A stretch of 64,000 bases of DNA, taken from assembly GCA_024699855.1 (NCBI GenBank), contig JAMPIQ010000001.1, forward strand, positions 10,788,001 through 10,852,000, in the 5' to 3' direction. This DNA comes from Aphelenchoides besseyi (Eukaryota; Nematoda; Chromadorea; Rhabditida; Aphelenchoididae). The notes below the pieces were generated by a model. That model did not search any database. It saw only the letters and a list, made by a program, of their open reading frames with translations, and was not told where the DNA came from. Shown here piece after piece: positions 24,501-36,700 of this stretch; the first letter of the stretch is position 1, and each line of letters begins with the position of its first letter. The translations under genes and the position numbers were made by a program.

Positions 24501-24776
24501 GTTTGATGGTGATGTTTGTGTATCTAAAAACGCAATGAATGACCATAGGGTTCGAGGAAACTAACAACAATCTGGCACATTGGTCGGTAACGTGAACTCG
24601 GAAATCAACGTCGGAGCGTTCGGATCGTTTCGTGCATTTACTTCCGAATGAGCGCCGTTGCAGCAACGAAGTTGCGGTATGATCGGCGGTACGTAGTCGA
24701 CGGGAAAGTCGATGAACTTGAAGCCCATGAACTCGACCACATTATCGAAGTATTCACGGGGACGTTCCGTTGCCAT
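21573..24776 (-). CDS. him-6: BLM-type RecQ DNA helicase
   Basis: BLM helicases unwind recombination intermediates and dissolve double Holliday junctions with topoisomerase III. Many short exons join in frame from ATG 24776. Order seen: low-complexity N-terminus, RecQ motif 0 ([20 protein letters not shown]), Walker A ([15 protein letters not shown]), DEAH-box variant [22 protein letters not shown] motif, [49 protein letters not shown], the RQC zinc Cys cluster (CRRKLL ... [12 protein letters not shown]), winged helix and a C-terminal HRDC domain ([20 protein letters not shown]). No frame breaks found. The symbol is by analogy with C. elegans. Confidence 0.9.
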
Positions 24777-24899
24777 TTTTTCGTATTCTACGCAAAAAGC
24801 TTCCAAAAAAAAGACGCCGATTTTAATCGACGGATTTCGCGTCCATCGATTTTTGTTTTGGTTACAAATCTCGACTGTTGAGAAGATCGACGGATGCAT

Positions 24900-25106
24900 T
24901 GAAGCTGGAAGGATAGTCAGAATCTTCGGTTTGAGGGTCTACAAGAATAAAAAGCACGTATTTAATCTAAGCTAACGATGAGTTTTGTTTAACCACTGGT
25001 CTTTTCAGCACCATCGACTTTGACTGGTTTGTAGTTTCTGAGGGCTGATGATTTCACGACTTTAAGTTTACTACATTTGGCATGAACTGAAGAAAAGTTA
25101 TTTGTA
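24900..25106. other. intergenic, no supported gene
   Basis: Short spacer between the 5' end of the helicase gene and the left end of the mariner element. Nothing beyond the TA target dinucleotide at 25105-25106 can be supported. Confidence 0.5.
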
Positions 25107-26492
25107 TTGGGTTGTTACTAAAGTTTTGTCCGATTGCGTCATGAGTGACCTAAATTAGGAATGAAAGAAATTGACCGGTCGGTTGGAAGTGTGTGAACGA
25201 AGTTCGGTTGTTCAGCTGCCTACTGTCCTAAGTATGGTTTTCGTTGTAGATTAGAATTCATTTATTAAAATTAACACAAATCATCAAAAATACTCGCCAT
25301 TTGAGTTGATAGTTCGGCGCCACCGTTCGGGCAATTGGGTGATTCCGCGTGTGTAGAAGGATCGACGACGGGAGGCGAAGAACGAGTTCAAAGACCAGCG
25401 GAGATGATCGACGTCGTTGAATCGGCGTCCTCGTATCCACGTCTTTAGCGAACGGAAGAGATGGTAATCCGTTGGCGAAAGGTCCGGAGAGTACGGCGGG
25501 TGCTCGATGGCCGTCCAACCCAAAGTCCTCAGGTGCTGTTGAGTTCTTCGGGCGGTGTGCAGTCGCGCGTTGTCCTGGAGCAGTAGAACGTCGTGGCAAT
25601 GACGAAGGGCGGCGGCGACTCGATCCATTTGGGCACAGTACAGTTCCGAAGTGATCGTCTGCCCGCGGTCCAACAACTCCCAGTGCACAACACCTAACCG
25701 ATTCCACCAAACAGAAAGCATAACTTTTGTTTGGAAAAGATTCGGCCGGGGTATACCACCCGGTCGCTGATTGGGACGCAACCATTGCCCACGGCGATAT
25801 GGATTGTCAAGTTGGACCCATGTTTCGTCGCAGGTTAGGAGCCGGTGGACGAATGGGTTGGCACGTTGCTGCTGGAGGAGATTTTCGGCAGCTCGGACTC
25901 GCCGTTGCTTCTGCAGGTCCGTCAACTCGTGGGGTACCCACCGTCCTCGTCGATGCCGGAGACCTAAACGAGAATAACCATTAGTGATTGTAGACATAAA
26001 GAATTGCTTGCCTGCTCGTCTTAATGTTCTCTAAACGGTTACATGGCAACAACCATTGGCCAATTCGCGAGTTGATTGCGCAGATCGATTGGACACAGCG
26101 TTGAGAATCGTCGGTTGATGAACCGTTGGCGGACGTCCTGTTCGTGGTTGATCGGCCAAATCCTCGAGTCCATCGTCGAACTTTTTGAACCATCGACATG
26201 CCGTCCTCTCGGTGGTCGTTCGCGTTCCATGTGCCAAATTGATGATGGCGGCGGCTTTGGCGGGCGAGTGATGGAGACGATATTCGTTGAGAAGCAGAAG
26301 TCGCACTTGTTCACGAGTGAGGCCCATTTGACGAAATTAGTCAAGGAAACAGGAGTAGCGATGTCGAGAAACAGCAGATCCAATAAATCAAATTTGACAC
26401 TTCGTTTAATTTCCAATCGACCGGTCAATTTCTTTCGTTCCAATTTTAGAAAATGCATTGCGCAATCAGACAAAACTTTAGTAACAACCCAA
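25107..26492 (-). mobile_element. mariner transposon, full length
   Basis: The element is bounded by inverted repeats (TTGGGTTGTTACTAAAGTTT at 25107, complement ending 26492; about 32 bp with few mismatches) and flanked on both sides by TA (25105-25106 and 26493-26494), the mariner target duplication. It carries one transposase gene on the minus strand and little else. Both ends and the TSD are intact, suggesting a fairly recent insertion between the helicase and the esterase genes. Confidence 0.92.
25284..26327 (-). CDS. mariner transposase (DD34D), one in-frame stop
   Basis: About 348 codons, the normal mariner length. The N-terminal HTH reads TREQVRLLLLNEYRLHHSPA and RTACRWFKKFDDGLEDLAD. 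The linker has the diagnostic GRWVPHEL. The catalytic triad is complete: LTCDETWV, LLLQDNARLHT and SPTDYHLF, with 34 residues between the second and third Asp. A TAG (GTT TAG AGA, about 26009-26011) interrupts the frame just after the HTH, and downstream sequence stays in the same frame. A spliced bypass did not keep frame, so the copy is probably dead by one point change. Confidence 0.9.
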
Positions 26493-26919
26493 TATTTTTG
26501 GTAATAGTTTCTAGACGGTTTGTTGTTAAGTTTTGCAGCCGTAAGATAACTTCGCGTTCAGATTCTTACATGGAACCCACTCTAACTTGTCGTTGAATGT
26601 TCTTATTTTCCGATTAAAGACGGTATATTGTGTATAACAAGGTCCCAAGCATTTTGAACTGTTGCAGCCACCAACTACGATGAAGGCGCTGCAGAATCGT
26701 TTGTCTATGCTCTTGATATCAAAGACGAGTTTGCAGTAACCGTCTATTGAACGTGCAGAACAAAATAGCAGTAAAGCGCAACTTCTTCTTATTGACTGTT
26801 TCTATTTGTTGCTTAAGAACGATCTTCAATTGTTTTCCAAAGCGATGGAAATTTTGCATTCCTAAGTATTATCGAAGTTTATTGAATAAACAAAAATTGT
26901 CAATCGAAAGTTGATGTCG

Positions 26920-28836
26920 TTATTGCGATGAAAACAAACGATCCCAAACATCCAAACGTTTTCCACCGCAAAAGTCGTCGCGAGTTTCGGCACCATTGGA
27001 AGTGAACTCGAAGTGCAAATCGGGAGCCTCCAAAGTCACTGGTTTCCATACTTCTGCGTATTTCTCGTTGTTCGGATCTCTAAACACAGGATTAAAGAAG
27101 GAAGAAGCCAGACTTCAAACCCCGTCTTAATGAACGAGCACAAGTAGGTAGTGAAGCGGTCGACTACCGACTCATCTTCGGCTTCGACTTTAAAGGGGCC
27201 CAAAATGCTTTTGCTGAAGAACAGATTAGTTGAGAATGAACGATCGTTTTACCCAAAGAAGTACAAAAGTTCGTTGCAGTGCGTAGAGCCTTCGAACGGC
27301 AACATCTTCGCGAGTTCACCCAAAGTTCCTGGCTTGTAGTGACTGAAAACAAAGTTGTAAACCCGGTCGCCTAATTTGGTTCTCTCGATTCCAAAACGTC
27401 GAGCACTTTCGTTAAACAAGAAATCAGAAACCAACTGAAAAAAACAAATTTGAACAAAAAATAGAAGAAAAACGAACTTGAATGCATTTTGCTGAATGCT
27501 CGGGATCATCGGCCAATTTTTCTTCTGCTGCTTCTTGAACACACTTCTCAGCGAACTGGCGAGTGAAATGCGGACGCAAAGAGCTGAGCAACTCGAGCGT
27601 ATGGTCCTTGTAAGTAAGTTCCGGTTTCAATACTTTGCTCACAACTACAAACCACGGATCATATTTGAAACAATAGAGATGGGCATACAAAACAACAAGC
27701 CTTCGTGCTTGGTTACGCCGTTGATTATCCGTTTACGCGGAGCTTCCTTTCGTAACTCTTCCAACGACTTCGGAAAGAAATCGCCGTCGATTTGTGGGAC
27801 TAACGGCAAGCTTTTGTTCGGCCAAAATTTGAAGTTTGGATCCGGAAAGATCCCGAGTTTCAACTCATCGGCCGACTTGTTGCGATAGAACTCACAAACC
27901 TGTTGATTCACTTCTTCATCTGTTCGACCGTTGACTTCACATCCGCAATACTTCGCGTATTCGATCATAACCGAACGACTTTCTTTCGCGTTCATGTGAA
28001 ACCAAATACCGTAGGTGGTGCCGGCGAAGATGATCGCTTGAGCGAAAAGATCCCGAGTTAGCGGTGACAAAGTAAACAAATCAACAGCAACACCTCCAGC
28101 CGATTGTCCGGCAATTGTGATTCGATTCCGATCACCGCCAAAGAATCGGATGTTTTCTCGAGTCCATTCGATTGCCGATAGCATGTCGAACATTCCAAAG
28201 TTGCCTTTTACTTCATTGTTGTTTAGAGTTAGAAAACCAAAGATGCCACTAAAAACTGCGCCATTAATTTCAGCTTTCAGCTCTTACAGTCGATAGTTGA
28301 AGGTAACCACAACGATTCCTCTGGAACACAGAAACTTGCAGATCCCTTCGTCTCCAATCAATTCCGAACTATCGACAATAAAACCGCCACCGTGAATGTA
28401 AAATAAAACGGGTTTCAAATCGTCCTTAAACGAGTTTTCATTCTTAGTATTCCCATTTCCAAACCTTTTCAACTGACGGAGTAAAGACGTTTAGGTAAAG
28501 ACAGTCCTCGTCGTAGTGAAGATTGTGTCCAGGATTGGGCGATCTAAAAGGTTATGTTTGATTCTCGAAACTCGTGGATTACATGTGTGGACAAGCGGCG
28601 GCGAATTGAACGCACGATCGCACTTCGGTCCACAGCTCCACGGGCTGTGGCTTCTAAAGCATTTGTTAATCTCCGGAATATATGGTTTTTGCCTTGAAGC
28701 GTAGTTCATTTATTGGTGGTCTAGCGTACGGAATCCCAAGAAAAGCAGAAGCCGATTGATCTCCGAATTCAAAAGTTTTTCCCTGAACCGGTCCGGAGGT
28801 TGTGTAAACGATTTCGAACGAACGAGTTGCGGACAT
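26920..28836 (-). CDS. type-B carboxylesterase
   Basis: Carboxylesterase/lipase-family hydrolases attack carboxyl esters; nematode members act in lipid and xenobiotic metabolism. Exons run from ATG 28836 (FGDQSASAFLGIPYARPP, EDCLYLNVFTP, VLFYIHGGGF) through the nucleophile elbow ITIAGQSAGG, the acid region (NGVTKHEGLL) and the His motif (STHCNELLYFF) to TAA 26920-26922. The S-E-H triad is thus present. No signal peptide, so probably intracellular. Intron 28654-28692 is GC-AG. Two frame slips are needed: near 28463-28469 and in the T4 run at 27689-27692 (one T more would give GLLFLYAHLY). Confidence 0.9.
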
Positions 28837-29598
28837 TTTTCAATCAAAATGAAAGCTTTTTGTCAGCAAACGACCCTCGGGAGTCGTGTGCAAAGGAAAA
28901 AGATAACCGCAATTCAATCACAAACTACGTTGTTGTCGGCGATTGTTCGATGAAAACAAAGTTTCTGCGAATTACGAGTTCAAATTGAAAACAAGAAACT
29001 CACAGACGTTTACGTTGCGACTATGACAATCGACATTTTTTCAAAATCATCATCGACCAGCAACTCAGTTTTCAACACTTTTGTTCTCTTAAAATCATTG
29101 GAGTGAAATGTCGGATTAGCCGGACGTTTGCTAGCGATCTTGGAGTTTTGTCGTGAGTTTCGGATGGAAAGTTTGAGCTCGAAAATTGTTGACGCGCTTT
29201 GACAACATTTCTTACGAGCATCAAAACAGAAATTCGTCTAAGATGATATTTGATCTTTTCGTAATGATCGTTTAGGCATTGAGAAGAACGTCTAGACGGC
29301 TTCTTGTGTCGTCTTCTCGCCAATGACTCAACGATATAAGACGCAAAAATGTTTATTAGAAACAATAAGGCACGCACTCATCATATGGTAGTCGAAAAAG
29401 TTCGAAGAGAGTTTGAGCAAAACGGAAATTTTTGGGTTAGAAAGAGGCGGCAGTTGAGGAGAGAATGAAGTGGAAAAGGAGCCCAATTGGCTACTACTAT
29501 TCCACAAAACGAGAATGACCGGGTTTGAATTCGCAACAAAAAGACAACTACGAAGAAACCTAAACCTAAAAATCGACCCGAAAACGAAGACGAGAATC
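28837..29598. other. intergenic, no supported gene
   Basis: Lies between the esterase start and the BPI stop. Several overlapping minus-strand frames cross it but they overlap the BPI exons in wrong frames and show no signature or splice pattern. It probably holds the esterase promoter and the BPI 3' UTR. Confidence 0.4.
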
Positions 29599-32500
29599 TC
29601 AATGCAGTTTCTTTCTGCGTCCCGCTGAACACGAACCACCACCGCCACCGCCGCCACTGGTTCCGAGTAACGATTGCAATCCGGAGGGATCGACAGTAAA
29701 GTCGGAAGCGACGTAAATGGCGTGATCGACGATCTGAAGCTCGGGATCGACCAGATTGATCGGAAGGCCACCGATGTTGGATGGAATATTGAGAGCGATT
29801 CCCTTCTCCAAAGCGTCGTTTCCAGCCTAAAATCATTGGAGTTTGTTGACATGCGTTCGGATCTTACCTTTTGGATAACTTCTTTGCCCAAGTTGCCGAG
29901 GTTGTCCAAGGCATCTTGTGGCAATCCCAAAGCACCAGTTGTGTCGCGAAGTTGCAGTTGGGTGATCTCGGCGTGTCCACTCAAACGACCACCTAAAAAC
30001 GTTTCGATTTCGATTAACCGAATCGCCATTCTTACCTTTGGTTGAGATCGTGATGTCGGCAACAACGTTCACGTTTATCGTTCCAACTTTTTCGTTCGTG
30101 GATTCGATGTGTAAATCGGCATCTGCGTTGAGAGTGATTGTCGCGGAACCTGAAAAACAAAATTAAACGCATCGACGAACGCAAAACTGACCGCCATTTC
30201 GTGAACTCAAAACAACCGACGGCGCCTGAGCGGTGTGAATGTTAATGACGATCTTCTGATTGGGATACTTCTCGCGAAGTGCAGGGAGAATGTCGCCAAA
30301 GCAGATTCCCAAATCAGCCAAACTACCACCTTCATCGTCCTGTCGCTTCTTGCGAATCGCACTGTTAGACTCGTCGTCCAGCTGTAAAAAAGATGAGAAG
30401 CCGAAATTTATGGAAACAAACTTCGACTCCGTGATCTTCGATTGCTCCTTCGTCTTCATCGTCCGAACATGTGGTTTTAAGAAGTTCGCCGATTTTCGGA
30501 GTTTCGGGCCCAATTCGGAAAGTCAAGAAGCCAACGCTAAACGGTTCTTTGGACTTTGATGAACGAATTCAACTTACCGATGCATCCAATAGAAAAGCGA
30601 GTTGAGAGTGTAGTCGGAGATCAAAGCTTCGGCCATTTTGGTGCCTGTAGCGTACGGGAATTGCATTGGGAATGGACCGAAAGGAGTGCCACCTTGACCG
30701 CCGGGCGAGAACTCGCCGTTCAATTCGATTGTGAAGTCGTTAGTCGTTGCATAAGTTTGAAGCAATTGGATGGTCAAATGAAGATTGTTGAGTTTGTTCA
30801 AGTCCAAAGATTTGGCCAAAGTCAACAAAAACGATGTGGGCGATTCGCTGCCGCCTGACGATGGACATCCAGTACACGGATTTGGAGCGTTTGGATCGGG
30901 GAAGATGACGTGGTTGGGCGATGGGGCAAAAGCACGAGGACGAGCCAACGCAGTTTGACGTTTTGGGCGAATTGAAGCACGTTTTGAAGTGTGAGAAACA
31001 AGTCGAACATCCGGACGTGCCAATGGTCGAACTTCCTAACACGAACAAAATGGTTGTTACATTCAGAAAATAGCAACTTACCGCCCGAGTGACTCCCGAA
31101 GCCAAGACTCGAGAAACCTTCTTCGAGTTCGTTGAGTAACCGGGTGGATTGACATTGTTTTGAGTTTGATAATCGGTTGGTGGTGCCGATGGTCCTTTTG
31201 ATTGTACAGGAGCAACTGGAGCCGCTGGTTGCGGTGGATTTGCGTAGGGTCTTTGAGGAACCGGTGCCGGAGCAACGGGTTGTGCTGGAGCTGGTAATTG
31301 AGTTTGTTGAGGAGCCGCATTGACTCCCGTTGAACCACCACACGACGAGGCACACTGACCACCACTGGCCAATTGATCCAAACCAAAAGCGCCACTTGCG
31401 ATGCTGATAATTTGATTCAGAGCGATGGTTTGTGGAATCGACGTCAATTTACTGTTAATTTGTTGATTGATGATGGTTGGCAATTGACCGCAAACTTGAC
31501 TTGGAAGCATCGATTTGATCATACTCGAAATTCGGCCCTGAAATCGAAGTTGTAGGCCAATGTCAACTGAGAACGTACTCGGAATTGACTGTTAGCAATA
31601 TCACCGACTAGACCACCGTTTTGAATGTACGCGTCCAAATAGCCGACCGTAATTTGACAGCTAACCATACGCAATGCAATACCGCCCGTTGGTGTGCGAT
31701 CTACAGCCAAAGCGACGGTTGCCGAAATCTGATGAATATTGACTTGAATGATTCCCGTAACGGCAATTGGAATCAGAATGTTGATTTGACCGCCCAGATT
31801 TCCAGTGATTCTGCAAAAGAAGTTACTTGTGAATACTTGGTTTTGTACTCACCCAATATCCATGTTTTGAACGGCGATTACGATCTGATTCGGAGGTGCC
31901 GGATAGAGAACGACGCGTTGTGGACAACGATAACGTGAAATAAACAGATTGTAGGCTTGAATGCACCCGTTGACCTGAACTTCGCTTATCAGTTCGCTTC
32001 TTTTCCGTTTAACTTACCTCGGGAACACATTGGCTGATTGGTGGAATGCGCGCTTGTCGAATTTGTTGATCGAGAATCGGTGCAATCAACGTCGAAGCGT
32101 ATTGGAAGCCTCGTTGATTGATTCGGGCCTTGATTCCGGCACCACCAATCACTCCGCCCGACAAGACGGAGTTGAAGTCACCGGCCGGCGATGAGCATCC
32201 CGATTGGCCGACCGAGCAACTCGACTCGACTCCCGCACTGACGACCTGCGGTTGAACGGCCACCGGGCCGGCGCCTTGAGTGTTGTAGCCGAAGGCGCGG
32301 CCCTGCGGTTGCACTCGCAACGGTTTCCCGCTCGGACGCACGACCGGTGCGCCGCGTTGCACGGCGAAATGCGGCGGCACGACGGCATATTGAGTCTGTG
32401 GGACGGCGCACAGTGGCAAAAGGATGGTCAGTGCGATCTGGAAAGTTGTTTTTGTTACGCAATTCGTATTTTTGGTGAATCGACTTTGCGCAAAACTTCT

Positions 32501-32676
32501 GACTCACGAATCCAGTTTTTTCGGCGGATTCGCGCGCTTCGAAGGTAAATCCGAAAAAACGCGTTCAGATCGTTTTTGGATGTCAGCCAATCGTCTTGGC
32601 TTAAAAGTCATGAGCTGAACGTCTTCGGGCAAATTCGTCAACGAAAAGAACTCACCAAAATTATCGATCGTCTCAT
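29599..32676 (-). CDS. BPI/LBP/PLTP-family secreted lipid-binding protein
   Basis: Family members bind lipids such as lipopolysaccharide or phospholipid through two barrel-like lobes. The start exon (32676-32656, MRRSIIL) splices over a comparatively long 218-bp intron to IALTILLPLCAVPQ, completing a signal peptide. The N-lobe shows IKARINQRGFQYASTLIAPI, typical of the BPI N-terminus. A Pro/Ala/Gln-rich linker (for example QLPAPAQPVAPAPVPQRPY) follows, then a second lobe (LTLAKSLDLNKLNNLHLTIQ, LREKYPNQKIVINIHTAQAP, GRLSGHAEITQLQLRDT) and a Gly-rich tail ending RRKKLH. Two furin-like sites, RPKRQ (about 30957) and RKKRQ (about 30350), suggest cleavage. Ligand unknown. Confidence 0.85.
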
Positions 32677-32699
32677 TTTGGTGTGAGAACGGTCGGGTA

Positions 32700-34990
32700 C
32701 GAATTCTCACGCCCGGGTTGCTGTAAGTAATTTACGTTGAGTGGAAATCGCGACAACACACAGGCACGTTGAGTCACGATGTCGAGGGGCTGGAGTTTTT
32801 AAAACCAATTCGCGTCCTCGACTTTAAAATACACGACTCTGCACAACGTCAAAGATCAGCGGCAGATCTCAGCGCTAAAAAAAGGTTTCTGTTTACGGGT
32901 GATAAAAAAAAGCGTTGCGCAACCACGTACTTATAAAACTTATCGTTGGGCGGAGATTAAAAGTGTGAAAAATGATTGGAAAGGCATGACGAATCCCGCC
33001 CCTTGGCCGAAAACTTTTGATCTCACGGACTTGTTTTTGAGATCCTCCAAAAAACGCGAAGTCGATCACCTTTGTAGTGATAAACAAATCGCGTCTTGAT
33101 TACCGGTTGAGACGTCGACGCTCGTGCGCGGGAGTTCGTGTGCGTATAGGGAAGGTAGTGAGCAAACGTTGGGATAACCGATCCATCAGAGTTAATTGGT
33201 GTGCTCGTCGTTTCACGTCGCCCCCAAAAGCGGTTTCCTTCACCTCATCTCCCCCAACGGATGTGCAGCGGAAGATAATGAGAAGGAGAATTACGACGCA
33301 AATGTTGCGCAATAAAAACTCAGAAGGTTTTGAACAAAATTGGTGGAACGAACTTTGATGAGCAAAAACGCGGCCAAAAAAAAACAGAAAACGCGAACGC
33401 CGCGGTGCGTGAGAAATGCACGCCAACAAAACGGACGGTTATGATCGGAAAGACGCGCGAACCGCAAGGTCATCACAAAAAAAAAAGAAGTTACGTGATC
33501 AGAGGACTTGCAGTCAATCAGAAACACAGACTTAGGATTCTCAACAACAAAAAAAGACGCAACAATCGAAATGCCGTTCTGCGTCGTCACCGCACAATCC
33601 CAACCGACTTTGTGAGCTGATGATCGGTAATTAAAGAAAGAAATGGGAGAGTGACGCGCGTGAGAAACGTTTTCTTGTCTACGCGCAAAAATTTTGTGCG
33701 AGTTTGCGTTCACGCAAAAATAAGACGCCAAAACTGAAACGGAATTTTTGGCGACCACAAAAAAACAGAATCACGACCTCGAAACCGAGTTTTTACGGAA
33801 ATTCAATCCGCGCTTCTTCTTTTTAGCGCTCCAGAATTCCGCTCGGAATCTCGGCGCAAAAAAACAAGGGCGCCGATTATCAACGTCGCGAGCGGAAGAT
33901 GAGCGGAAGTTCAGCAGCGGAAAAGAACGAAGCATCCATTTGGGATGAGTCAGACGGATAATTAGAATCCACGACAGATTGGGAAGGTTTCAAGACGAGA
34001 ATAGAAACCAATCAGACGCTTCAAAACAAACAGATCGGACGAGTTCTCTCACGAAGCCGAATCGACCGTGAAATCGAGTGATCAATTCCGAACTGTTTGT
34101 TCTAATTATCACCGTTGGAAATCGAAAGTCGTTCCACAGGGCAACAAAGCGCCGTTTCGCTGCACGAAATTTTCGATGGACGCGCACGCAAAAAACTCGT
34201 GTCAGCAAAAATCTCGAACGCATCGATTGCGCACTTTCTTTGGCTCCAACGCGAATTGATATTGCGCATCGAAAATGGGAGGGTGCGCTTGTCGACGCTA
34301 CGAACCAGAAGGCGAATGCCAATTTTGTTTCGGGCGATTTGGTGCCGCACACAATCGGTTTTTTTGTGGACGTCGCAAACGAGTTTCGAAAACTTACGGT
34401 GCGACAAAATCGATTGCAAAAAAAGTGAAATTTCTTTGCGCAATTGAGATTCCGGAAACGAACGTAAATATGAACGACGAGCGAGGAAGACGCTCGAATG
34501 GTCATTTTTAAGGGCGCAAAGTCGAATGGTGGATCCTCCTCGTTTCGAAAACCAGTTTGAAGGCAGAAGGCGTTTTTCGTTTATTCGTTTAAACTCAACA
34601 GGCACATCAATCCACGTTGTTTTACGAATTTCATGATTCAAACGATGGGCACCAGTTTGTTGGGGTTGAGGGTAAGAACTATCTCCACTTGAACAGAAAA
34701 CTTCTTAGGTTTCATTGAAGTTCTGAAGACACGTTCAAACAAATTGTAAAAGAAACGTTCATTCAATCATTCAGCTCTAAATTTAATTGTACAGTAAACA
34801 ACTTCACCAACAAATTTGATCAAATTTCGTTTTTAGAACTCGGCACCATGCTCTTGGAACAGCCGCTACAGTAGTTAACGACACTAAAATTGAGCGAAAT
34901 ACGACGACTTCGAGTGACAGTCATTGGAATAACCTTTCAATCTAAGCTTTTTCTGTTATGTCTGTTCTTTGAGCACAGTAATGCGTGACA
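32700..34990. other. CpG-rich intergenic block, no supported gene
   Basis: The block is unusually rich in CG dinucleotides and A-runs (for example GACGCGCG, CGCGAACGCC). As a result it has overlapping open frames on both strands (up to 179 codons, 34102-34641). None has a conserved motif, and opposite-strand frames of similar length overlap, so I treat them as composition artefacts. It may include the BPI promoter. Confidence 0.45.
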
Positions 34991-34999
34991 GTGATACTG

Positions 35000-36240
35000 A
35001 TGCCTACGTGGGTCCAGTGGTGTGATCAACAATCTTCAAAAGCAAAACAAATTGAAAGACATGGAATTTTGCGCTTGTCTTCGAAACTCTAAATCGATGT
35101 TTTTGTTCGAGTCTTTGGGTCAACTTCTTGATTTGATCTTCTTGTTTGGCTAATTGGAAGTTTGAAAAAATAACGATAAGAATTTCTTGGTTAAAGTCGA
35201 GACTGCAGTTAACAGACAACCCGAACCGTCTTGGCATCATCACAGAAAACAAGTATCTTTTTCATCTGGAAGCTCACTTCTTGCTTCTGTTCATTGGTTT
35301 AGTAGCAAATTCACTCGATAGGCTCCTGACCAAATTAAAATACGACTGTGGATAGCAGTTGAATGTCAGAATCGATTTACTCGACTATTCGATTTCAACT
35401 GAAATCGAAATTGGCACCAAGACTCCGAACTTCAAACTTGCTGTTGACAGTCATCGAACTTGTGGATCGCTGATCAAACTTGCTACTTCGACCTGAAATG
35501 TCCGGGACAACATTCCGCACCAATTCCGATTGTCGGCAGTAGGTGGCATTTTAAAATCGCTTCTGTGCCTGTTGGAGAACACAATTTTGATGGACTTAGA
35601 CCATAAGCTTAGATTTTGTTTATGTGAGTCATTGAAGTTTAGGCTCAAGTTCGACATGCTGAATATAATTCCTATAGCCCTGTAGTTTATTGTCAATTAA
35701 AACAATAATCATAAGAATAGAAATTTCGGTTTGAATTTTGCTGACCGATAACGAAATCGTGGGCTTCTGGACGAGGATCGAAGACCTGTTTCAACTTCAG
35801 CCAAACACAGTCCGAGAGTTTGTCCGCTTGATTTCAATTCCACATGGAAAAACCCTTCTAAACACTTGACTTAGTTGACGAAAAACGATAAACAGGCGTC
35901 GATTGAGGAACAGTGTCCTTGAAGACGATTAGTGTTTGTTTTCGATCGCTTTGCATTGAATCAATGTCGTCTCGGAAATCCCGGTGCTTGTCCACTTCAA
36001 AGTTGTCAGATTCATGGAAAAGCTTCGCGTATTGTTTTTTACTTTAATGTAATTTGCAACAAACAATGTCTCGCTGACAGAGTACTTTTCTTGTCAAGTT
36101 CGAGGCCAAACAAAGACCACAAACTAAACAATGAAAGACGTGATACCAAATTTGCATTGTTGTCCATCTGTTTCCATTTGTTTGTGGACTCCAAAGCTCG
36201 CTCGGCGGTCTCAATCACGAGCTTGATTAAATAGATTTCC
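35000..36240 (-). CDS. possible multi-exon gene, unrecognised
   Basis: Several minus-strand stretches look coding but I could not join them with confidence: LVIETAERALESTNKWKQMD (about 36220-36110), SDNFEVDKHRDFRDDIDSM and IVFKDTVPQSTPVYRF (about 36010-35880), DKLSDCVWLKLKQVFDPRPE (about 35820-35750), NRNWCGMLSRTFQ (about 35540-35490), and a coiled-coil-like EDQIKKLTQRLEQKHR (about 35150-35090). They have the codon texture of real exons, and TTTAG or TTTCAG acceptors lie beside two of them. Could be a decayed gene. No family recognised. Confidence 0.3.
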
Positions 36241-36700
36241 GATAGCTGTCTTGATCTAAAAGAGACGTCACCCCAATTTTGAATCTCGTCGTTTGTTCAG
36301 TTGAGTGAGGGCTTGCGAGGTGGTTGCGATGTTTAATCGTTTGTTCAAGAAATTTTACGAAGTTTATGTTCCTTTTACCACTTTTGTAGCTGCACACTTG
36401 GAAAACCTAAAATCTTCTAATTCGTATTAATGAAAGACCAGAAAGACTACGAAAAGTAAACTCTTGACTAAATGATGTAGACAATAAGAGATGGCAACAA
36501 GATTGTGTCTTCACGCCTGCGATGTTCGGCGCTGTAAACGATTCGAACATCTCGCTGTGTTTTTTGAGAAGTTTTGTAGGGACAAAGTAGAATCGGAAGT
36601 TTTAATTCCGAGTATTAAAGTCGACTATAATTGAAATACAAAAGTTTAGGAGAATGTTTATAAGCTAAAGTTAACAAACCTTTTACGTTACTCTGCTTAA

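Noticed and set aside
26009..26011. TAG codons as reassigned sense codons
   Set aside because: In-frame TAGs occur in the mariner, zinc-finger and pepsin-like genes, but TAG serves as a normal stop elsewhere and nematode nuclear codes are standard.
29328..30065. 245-codon minus-strand frame
   Set aside because: It crosses BPI exons and introns in the wrong frame; the spliced BPI reading explains the DNA better.
34102..34641. 179-codon open frame on the minus strand
   Set aside because: Similar-length frames overlap it on both strands, it has no domain or splice context, and the region's composition explains the lack of stops.
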